From contig CAURZK010000002.1 in NCBI GenBank assembly GCA_963529855.1, forward strand, positions 124,001 to 188,000: DNA of 64,000 nucleotides. Reading direction: 5' to 3'. Under the pieces are notes generated by a model, which was not told the DNA's origin, made no database searches, and saw nothing but the letters and a program-made list of their open reading frames with translations. Position 1 is the stretch's first letter, and the number at the start of each line of letters is the position of its first letter. Positions 58,653-64,000 of this stretch are shown here, piece after piece. Both the position numbers and the translations under genes were made by a program. The stretch is from 34-65-8 sp963529855. GTDB lineage: Bacteria > Pseudomonadota > Alphaproteobacteria > Sphingomonadales > Sphingomonadaceae.

Positions 58653-59513
58653 ATGAGGCGCGGCGTGACGCACCTCCAATCCGACGACGGGCTTCCGGCC
58701 GGTCTCTATATTGTCGCGACCCCGATTGGCAATCTCGGCGACATCACGATCCGCGCCATCGACGTGCTGAAGCGCTGCGACGGCATAGCGTGCGAGGATA
58801 CGCGCGTCACGGGCAAGCTGTTGAAACATCTTGGTCTGTCGAAGCCCCTGTGGCGTTACGATGATCACGCGAGCGAGAAAGACCGTGCGCGCCTCATCGC
58901 CTCGATGGCGGATCGGGCAGTGGTACTGGTCAGCGATGCCGGTACGCCGCTGGTATCCGACCCGGGTTATCGCCTGGTGCGCGAGGCGCAGGCTGCCGGA
59001 GTGCCGGTCACCACACTGCCGGGCGCTTGTGCTGCGATTGCGGGGTTGACGCTGGCAGGCCTGCCGAACGACCGGTTCCTGTTCGCGGGCTTCCTGCCCG
59101 TGAAGGACAAGGCCCGGCGTGACGCATTGGGCATGGTGGCCGCGGTTCCAGCGACGCTGGTATTCTACGAAACGGGGCCACGCCTCGTAAAATCGCTCGA
59201 GGTGCTGGCTGATATGTGGCCCTTGCGCGAAGTCGCCGTCGCCCGGGAACTGACCAAGCTGCACGAGGAATGTCGCACCGGTACCGCCTCCGCATTAGCC
59301 ACATATTACGCGGCAAACCCGCCCAAGGGCGAGATCGTGTTGCTCGTCGGGCCGCCGGCCGCAGAGGAAGCGGGTGAAGTGGATACCGACGCGTTGCTGC
59401 GCGCGGCGCTTGCCGAACTCAAGCCATCGCAGGCAGCGGCACAGGTCGCTCGCGATACCGGGTACGACCGCAGGGAACTCTATGCCCGCGCGCTAGAACT
59501 GCGCGGCACGTGA
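58653..59513 (+). CDS. rsmI: 16S rRNA (cytidine1402-2'-O)-methyltransferase
   Basis: Methylates the ribose of C1402 in 16S rRNA near the decoding centre. The protein has 286 residues: YIVATPIGNLGDITIRA near the N terminus, CEDTRVTGKLL, VSDAGTPLVSDPGYRLV and the late FYETGPRLVKSLE (where many members read YESPHR). Start at 58653 (MRRGVTHLQ); the frame runs further upstream through the opposite gene without similarity. Its stop overlaps the yraN start (GTGA). Confidence 0.95.
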   Translation: MRRGVTHLQSDDGLPAGLYIVATPIGNLGDITIRAIDVLKRCDGIACEDTRVTGKLLKHLGLSKPLWRYDDHASEKDRARLIASMADRAVVLVSDAGTPLVSDPGYRLVREAQAAGVPVTTLPGACAAIAGLTLAGLPNDRFLFAGFLPVKDKARRDALGMVAAVPATLVFYETGPRLVKSLEVLADMWPLREVAVARELTKLHEECRTGTASALATYYAANPPKGEIVLLVGPPAAEEAGEVDTDALLRAALAELKPSQAAAQVARDTGYDRRELYARALELRGT

Positions 59514-59860
59514 GGCGGCAAATTGCCGAACGCGAGGGGCGCGATGGGGAAGGGCGCGCGGCACTCTGGTTGCAGGCGAAGGGCTGGCGCATTCTGGCGC
59601 GGCGCCGCAAGACGCCGCTGGGTGAAATCGATCTCGTCGCGAAACGGGGCAAGGTGATTGCCTTCGTCGAGGTGAAATGGCGCAAGGCGACGGCCGAACT
59701 CGATTTCGCGATCGATGAACACCGCCTCGCTCGCGTGGCTGCGGCAGCCGAAGCCGTAGCCCATGAATACATCACGGCCGACGAGGACATCCGCATCGAC
59801 GTGCTGCTGCTTGCGCCCGGCACGCTGCCGCGCCACATCGTCAACGCCTGGCAACCGTAG
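59510..59860 (+). CDS. YraN/UPF0102 endonuclease-like protein
   Basis: A 116-residue protein of the YraN family, a predicted restriction-endonuclease-like fold. GEIDLVAKRGKVIAFVEVKWRK holds the typical acidic residue and E-x-K core. The actual role (possibly DNA repair or recombination) is unsettled. The start is GTG, overlapping the rsmI stop by 4 bp, a conserved arrangement. Confidence 0.88.
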   Translation: MRRQIAEREGRDGEGRAALWLQAKGWRILARRRKTPLGEIDLVAKRGKVIAFVEVKWRKATAELDFAIDEHRLARVAAAAEAVAHEYITADEDIRIDVLLLAPGTLPRHIVNAWQP

Positions 59861-59868
59861 GAACATTC

Positions 59869-60828
59869 ATGTCATTGCGCGTCGCGGTCCAGATGGACCC
59901 CATCGAAACAGTCAACATAGCGGGCGATTCAAGCTTTGCCCTGATGCTTTGTGCGCAGGCGCGGGGGCACCGGGTCTGGCATTACGACGTTGCCTCGCTC
60001 GCGTGGGAGGATGGCCGCATAACCGCATGGGCTCGCCCGCTGACGGTGCGCCGGGTCGAAGGCGATCACTTCGAATGGACGGGCGAGGCAGCCAGGATCG
60101 ATCTGGCCCGCGATATCGACGTGGTGCTGATGCGGCAGGATCCACCGTTCCACCTCGGATACATCAGCGCAGCGCTGTTACTCGATCGGCTCAAGGGCGA
60201 GACGCTGGTGGTCAACGACCCCCGTCAGGTCATCAACGCGCCTGAAAAGATGTTCGTGCTCGATTACGCCCGGTTCATGCCGCCGACCCTGGTGGCGCGG
60301 CGGCTGGAAGATATCCGCGATTTCCACCGGCGCCACGGTGCAGTCGTGGTGAAACCGCTGCACGGCAACGGCGGAAAAGCGATCTTCCGGATCGAGTCGG
60401 ACGGGACCAACCTTTCCGCACTTTCGGAAGTGTTCAATCAGACCTGGCCCGAACCGCACATGGTTCAGCCGTTTCTCCCCGAAGTGGCAGAGGGCGACAA
60501 GCGCATCGTTCTGGTCGATGGCGAAGTCGCAGGTGCGATTAACCGCTTCCCGGGGGAAGGGGAGTTCCGGTCGAACCTGGCGCAGGGCGGCTATGCGCAG
60601 GCAACTGAACTGACTGCGCGCGAACAGGAAATTTGCGCAGCGATGGGACCGGAGCTAAGGCGCCGCGGACTGGTGTTCGTCGGGATCGACGTGATCGGCG
60701 GGAAATGGTTGACCGAAATCAACGTCACCAGCCCGACCGGGATCGTCGCGATCGACCGTTTCAACGGCACGGACACTCCCGCGCTCATCTGGGACGCGAT
60801 CGAACGCAGGCTGGCCGAGGGCGGATAG
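59869..60828 (+). CDS. gshB: glutathione synthase
   Basis: Joins gamma-glutamylcysteine and glycine with ATP, the final step of glutathione synthesis. The protein has 319 residues with an ATP-grasp fold: VLMRQDPPFHLGYISA, INAPEKMFVLDYARFMPPTL, VVVKPLHGNGGKAIFRI and LTEINVTSPTGIVAIDRFNG near the end. It lies 8 bp after yraN, so it is in the rsmI-yraN operon. Confidence 0.95.
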   Translation: MSLRVAVQMDPIETVNIAGDSSFALMLCAQARGHRVWHYDVASLAWEDGRITAWARPLTVRRVEGDHFEWTGEAARIDLARDIDVVLMRQDPPFHLGYISAALLLDRLKGETLVVNDPRQVINAPEKMFVLDYARFMPPTLVARRLEDIRDFHRRHGAVVVKPLHGNGGKAIFRIESDGTNLSALSEVFNQTWPEPHMVQPFLPEVAEGDKRIVLVDGEVAGAINRFPGEGEFRSNLAQGGYAQATELTAREQEICAAMGPELRRRGLVFVGIDVIGGKWLTEINVTSPTGIVAIDRFNGTDTPALIWDAIERRLAEGG

Positions 60829-60847
60829 CCTCGACAACGGGATTTTC

Positions 60848-61453
60848 ATGGACGAACTGATCATCGAGACGATCGCCAAGGGCGGTTACCTGGGCATTTT
60901 CTTCCTGATGGCCCTGGAAAACGTGTTCCCGCCCGTGCCTTCGGAAGTGATCATGGGCATCGGCGGCGTATTGGTCGCGCGCGGTGAGATGCAATTCTGG
61001 CCGCTGCTGATCATCGCCACCGTCGGCACTGTTGCTGGCAACTATTTCTGGTACTGGCTGGGCGACTGGTACGGTTACAAGCGCCTCGCCCCGTTCATCG
61101 ACCGCCACGGTCGATGGCTGACCATGGAATGGGAAGATGTCGAGCGTGCGATCGTGTTCTTCCAGAAGCATGGCGACTGGGTGATTTTCTTTCTGCGATT
61201 CTCGCCCGGCCTGCGCACCATCATCTCGCTGCCAGCGGGCCTGGCTCACATGCCCTTGTGGCGTTTCCTGTTCTTCACTTTTCTCGGCTCGATCATCTGG
61301 AACGCCGCGCTGATCATGAGCGGCAAGTGGTTGTCGCAATGGCTGAGCGATTCCCAGCAGGTGCTTGGCTATATCATCATCGGCCTGATTGCCGTCGGGC
61401 TGCTCTGGTACGGTTGGCGCTTCGCCACCTGGAAGCCGCGATCCGAACGTTAA
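60848..61453 (+). CDS. DedA-family membrane protein
   Basis: A 201-residue protein with about five membrane helices and the DedA signature WVIFFLRFSPGLRTIISLPAG near residue 117. DedA proteins move undecaprenyl phosphate and phosphatidylethanolamine across the inner membrane and support membrane homeostasis. It is 19 bp after gshB. Its TAA overlaps the xerC TAA on the other strand through a shared TTAA. Confidence 0.92.
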   Translation: MDELIIETIAKGGYLGIFFLMALENVFPPVPSEVIMGIGGVLVARGEMQFWPLLIIATVGTVAGNYFWYWLGDWYGYKRLAPFIDRHGRWLTMEWEDVERAIVFFQKHGDWVIFFLRFSPGLRTIISLPAGLAHMPLWRFLFFTFLGSIIWNAALIMSGKWLSQWLSDSQQVLGYIIIGLIAVGLLWYGWRFATWKPRSER

Positions 61454-62343
61454 TGCCCGCGCGGATGCGCGCTCCGATAGGTGTCCAGCAGCCGAGCCGC
61501 GTCGACTTTGGTATAGATCTGGGTTGAACCGAGGCTCGCATGGCCCAGCAATTCCTGCAGGCTGCGCAGATCGGCTCCTGCGCCCAGCAGATGCGTGGCG
61601 AAACTGTGCCGCAGCGCATGCGGCGTTGCCGTGGCGGGAAGGCCGAGCGCTGTCCGCGCCTGCGCCATGGATTTCTGCACCATACCCTGGTTCAGCGGAC
61701 CGCCCTTGGCACCAAGGAACAGGGGACCGCCCGGCAGGATGCTCCAGGGGCAGTGGGCGACATAATCAGCGACGGCGTCCCGCACGATTGGCAGGATCGG
61801 CACGAGCCGCTGCTTCCCACCCTTGCCGCTTACCAGCAAAGTATCTCCGAGCGCTGCATCGCGGCCGGTCAGCGACAGCGCTTCCGCGATCCGCAATCCC
61901 GCGCCGTATAACAGCAGCAGCACCGCACGATCACGTGCGCCGATCCAGTCCTTGCGCGCGAGTGCTGCGACGAGGTCTGACACATTGGCTGCATCGTCGG
62001 GCGTTACGGGGCGGGGAAGGCCTTTCTTGATGCGCGGCCCGCGCAGGCGCGGGGGTGCAGGGTCCGCATCATCGGCACGGGTTCGAGCGAAAGTGATGAA
62101 CGCCTTGAGGGCCGAAAGCTCACGGGCGGTAGACGCATTACCTAGCCCTTCCGAACGTCGCGCTGCAAGGTGGCCGCGTAAGACCCCTGCGTCGGTCCTG
62201 GCAGCGTCCGCCCATGTGTCGAGGCCCAACGCATGGACGAGGCGCGCCGCCGCCGTCCCGTAAGCCCGCACCGTGTGCGGCGATCGTCGCCGGCCCTGTT
62301 CGAGATGCTCCCGCCATTCCTCCAGCAGATCGGCTGCGCTCAC
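61450..62343 (-). CDS. xerC: tyrosine recombinase XerC
   Basis: Resolves chromosome dimers with XerD at dif. The protein has 297 residues: N-terminal SAM-like core-binding domain (DLLEEWREHLEQGRRRSPHTV), then the catalytic domain with GAGLRIAEAL (Arg), GKGGKQRLVP (Lys), HALRHSFATHLL (His-x-x-Arg), LGHASLGSTQIYT (His and the nucleophile Tyr). The start is GTG at 62343, overlapping the hemW stop by 4 bp. It sits among housekeeping genes, so I read it as the chromosomal XerC and not a phage integrase. Confidence 0.93.
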   Translation of the reverse strand: MSAADLLEEWREHLEQGRRRSPHTVRAYGTAAARLVHALGLDTWADAARTDAGVLRGHLAARRSEGLGNASTARELSALKAFITFARTRADDADPAPPRLRGPRIKKGLPRPVTPDDAANVSDLVAALARKDWIGARDRAVLLLLYGAGLRIAEALSLTGRDAALGDTLLVSGKGGKQRLVPILPIVRDAVADYVAHCPWSILPGGPLFLGAKGGPLNQGMVQKSMAQARTALGLPATATPHALRHSFATHLLGAGADLRSLQELLGHASLGSTQIYTKVDAARLLDTYRSAHPRGH

Positions 62344-63491
62344 GCGCGCACCAGCTCGGCAGCGACGATTTCTCCCAGCAGCGCATCGAGCAGGGGCATG
62401 CCCGCGGCTGTCACGCCGAGCCGCCTGTCGCGCTGCCACAACAGCCCGTTGGCGCGATATAGTGCCACTCGCTCCGCATCGAGCAGGTCATCGATCGGCA
62501 GCCCGAACCGCACGGCAATTGCTTCGGGATCGATGCCTTCGACCAAACGCAGTCCCATCAGCAGCGCTTCGGCAGCCTGGTCGCGCGGTTTGAGTGGGTT
62601 CGCTTCGCGCAGTCCCTCACCCCGCTGGCTGCAGGCCGCGAGCCAGTTTTCAGGCTTCTTGTGGCGAAGCGTTGCTACACCGCTGCGCCGCCCGTGCGCG
62701 CCCGGACCGACGCCGAGGTAGTCCTCGTATCGCCAGTAAGTGAGGTTGTGCCGGCTTTCGTCCCCCGGCCGGGCGTGGTTGCTGATCTCGTAGGCGGGGA
62801 TCCCGCCGGCGCGGGTCAGGTCCTGCGTCAGCGTGTAGAGTTCTGCCGCGGGATCGTCCTCCAGCGACGCAAATGCACCGCGCCGCACGTCTGTCGCAAA
62901 GCGCGTGTTGGGCTCGATGGTCAGCTGGTAAAGTGACAGGTGCCCGGTGCCGAACCCGATGGCACGGGATAGCTCGGCACCCCACTGCGCGGCAGTCTGA
63001 CCGGGCAGAGCATAGATCAGATCGAAACTGACCCGCGCAAAATGCCGCTGTGCAACCTCCATAGCTGCCAGTCCTTCATCCGCACCGTGAAGTCGGCCGA
63101 GAAACCGCAGGGCTGCATCGTCGAGCGACTGCAGGCCGAGCGAGACCCGATTGATGCCGGCCTGGGCGAGTGCGGCAAAATTTGCCGCCTCGACCGAAGA
63201 TGGATTGGCCTCCAGCGTTATTTCGATGTCCTGATCGAAGCCCCACCGCCGTTCCGCCTCGACCAGCAGTTCGCCGACCAGCGCTGGCGGCATCAATGAT
63301 GGAGTGCCGCCACCGAAGAAGATCGAGCGGAGGGGGCCGGTGTCCGCCAGCGCGTGCTCGTGCGCCAGTTCGGCCATAAAGGCCTGGCGAAAAGCATCGG
63401 TATCCACCGTGTCGCGAACATGGCTGTTGAAGTCGCAATAGGGACATTTGCGAGCGCAGAACGGCCAGTGGATGTAGAGCGCGCGGGCCAT
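62340..63491 (-). CDS. hemW: radical SAM heme chaperone HemW
   Basis: A 383-residue radical SAM protein. Cys12, Cys16 and Cys19 (CARKCPYCDF) bind the 4Fe-4S cluster. Phe21 follows instead of the fourth cysteine of true HemN oxidases, supporting HemW, which inserts heme into respiratory proteins. Further motifs are FFGGGTPSL and the C-terminal winged domain. It lies 27 bp after rdgB on the same strand. Confidence 0.94.
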   Translation of the reverse strand: MARALYIHWPFCARKCPYCDFNSHVRDTVDTDAFRQAFMAELAHEHALADTGPLRSIFFGGGTPSLMPPALVGELLVEAERRWGFDQDIEITLEANPSSVEAANFAALAQAGINRVSLGLQSLDDAALRFLGRLHGADEGLAAMEVAQRHFARVSFDLIYALPGQTAAQWGAELSRAIGFGTGHLSLYQLTIEPNTRFATDVRRGAFASLEDDPAAELYTLTQDLTRAGGIPAYEISNHARPGDESRHNLTYWRYEDYLGVGPGAHGRRSGVATLRHKKPENWLAACSQRGEGLREANPLKPRDQAAEALLMGLRLVEGIDPEAIAVRFGLPIDDLLDAERVALYRANGLLWQRDRRLGVTAAGMPLLDALLGEIVAAELVRA

Positions 63492-63518
63492 GAGAATACT
63501 TCTATCACCTCGCGGTGA

Positions 63519-64000
63519 TTATCCGAACTGCTCGGCGACCAGTTTGGCAAAGGCATCGGCCCGGTGGCTGATGCGGTGCTTTTCGGCCGGATCGATTTCG
63601 GCAAAGGTCTGTGTGCCGCCTTCGGGCACGAACACCGGATCGTAGCCAAACCCAAGCTCCCCGCGCGGTGGCCAGATGAGCGTACCGGCGCAGCGCCCTT
63701 CGTAAACGACGCTTTCGCCGTCAGGCCAGGCGATCGCCAGCACGCAATGAAACGCGCAGGCGCGCGACACGTCGGGGCCGAGATGCTGAAGCATTCCTTC
63801 GACCTTGCCCATCGCCATGTACCAGTCGCGGCCTGGCTCTCCCTCGAACCATTGCCGCGCGGCCCAGTCGGCAGTGTAGACGCCGGGACGGCCGCCAAGC
63901 GCTTCCACCGACAGCCCGCTGTCGTCTGCCAGCGCGGCCAAGCCCGAGGCCTCAGCCGCAGCATGGGCCTTGATCAGGGCATTCTGGACAAAAGTCGTGC
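63519..64000 (-). CDS. rdgB: RdgB/HAM1 non-canonical purine NTP pyrophosphatase, 5' end cut by window
   Basis: Cleanses ITP, XTP and dITP from nucleotide pools. The visible part is about 160 residues, entering at FVQNALIKAHAAAEASGL, then ALADDSGLSVEALGG (metal-binding Asp-Asp), WPPRGELGFGYDPVF, and the C-terminal SHRADAFAKLV. The true start lies beyond base 64000. It is upstream of hemW on the same strand, a conserved pair. Confidence 0.94.
   Translation of the reverse strand, partial: TTFVQNALIKAHAAAEASGLAALADDSGLSVEALGGRPGVYTADWAARQWFEGEPGRDWYMAMGKVEGMLQHLGPDVSRACAFHCVLAIAWPDGESVVYEGRCAGTLIWPPRGELGFGYDPVFVPEGGTQTFAEIDPAEKHRISHRADAFAKLVAEQFG

Noticed and set aside
61450..62343. Phage or island integrase
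   Set aside because: Housekeeping neighbours, operon with hemW, standard XerC length, and no attachment repeats or cargo.

Overview
The window is a 64-kb stretch of high-GC chromosome from an alphaproteobacterium, most likely a sphingomonad of the Erythrobacteraceae type. Pointers are a predicted sigma-EcfG promoter, a UrcA-family protein, DUF4170, DUF1206 and DUF6356 proteins, a MutL that carries its own endonuclease motif, alpha2/beta2 glycyl-tRNA synthetase, and Tat/lipobox leaders on redox enzymes. It is a core chromosomal region. I see no prophage, insertion sequence, CRISPR array, plasmid function or secretion cluster. Both ends cut a gene: carB on the left and rdgB on the right.

Layout. 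1-3.6 kb: carB and greA. 3.6-5.8 kb: a leftward cassette of small envelope proteins (a YqjD/ElaB-like anchor, a YqjE/holin-like protein and two unknowns) behind a near-perfect sigma-EcfG promoter. 6-8.1 kb: eno, ribH and tRNA-Lys(CUU). 8.7-14.3 kb: the leftward cell-shape operon mreB-mreC-mreD-mrdA-rodA. 14.5-16.8 kb: mutL and a lipoprotein. 16.8-25 kb: a leftward run with MaoC, a glutaredoxin-MauE fusion under a CsoR/CstR-type operator, DUF1206, ychF, an SDR, a P-loop protein with a mutated Walker A lysine, pth, rplY and two GumN/TraB proteins. 25-26.6 kb: an XRE regulator between two membrane proteins, then urcA. 26.8-32.6 kb: glyQ, glyS, ppdK. 32.6-41 kb: a methyltransferase, comF, hisI, a MerR regulator with an acyl-CoA dehydrogenase, a hydrolase with a lipoprotein amine/amino-acid oxidase, DUF6356 and an FAD/NAD(P) protein. 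40.8-47.9 kb: cysK, two MFS transporters, PilZ, tyrS, a DOMON-like protein and a DUF1343 protein. 47.9-57.4 kb: DUF817, VWA/CoxE and MoxR split by a chemoreceptor, then a phosphorelay group coupled to parE. 57.5-64 kb: a PBP-activator lipoprotein, rsmI, yraN, gshB, dedA, xerC, hemW and rdgB.

How the genes work together. The mre-mrd operon encodes the elongasome, and the LpoA-like lipoprotein may also act in wall synthesis. carB, hisI, cysK, ribH, gshB, ppdK and eno are central metabolism. glyQS, tyrS, tRNA-Lys, pth, rplY and rsmI serve translation. mutL, parE, xerC and rdgB serve genome maintenance. The regulatory interest lies in the intergenic DNA: an EcfG promoter, a GC-tract palindrome filling a promoter spacer, a LiuR-like MerR box over the hisI stop codon, a helically phased palindrome array between urcA and glyQ, and a structured 319-bp gap between comF and hisI.

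No wholly new multi-gene system is obvious. The best leads are the CsoR/CstR-type control of the glutaredoxin-MauE protein, the EcfG-driven envelope cassette, the XRE/membrane-protein sandwich, and the possible RNA between comF and hisI.
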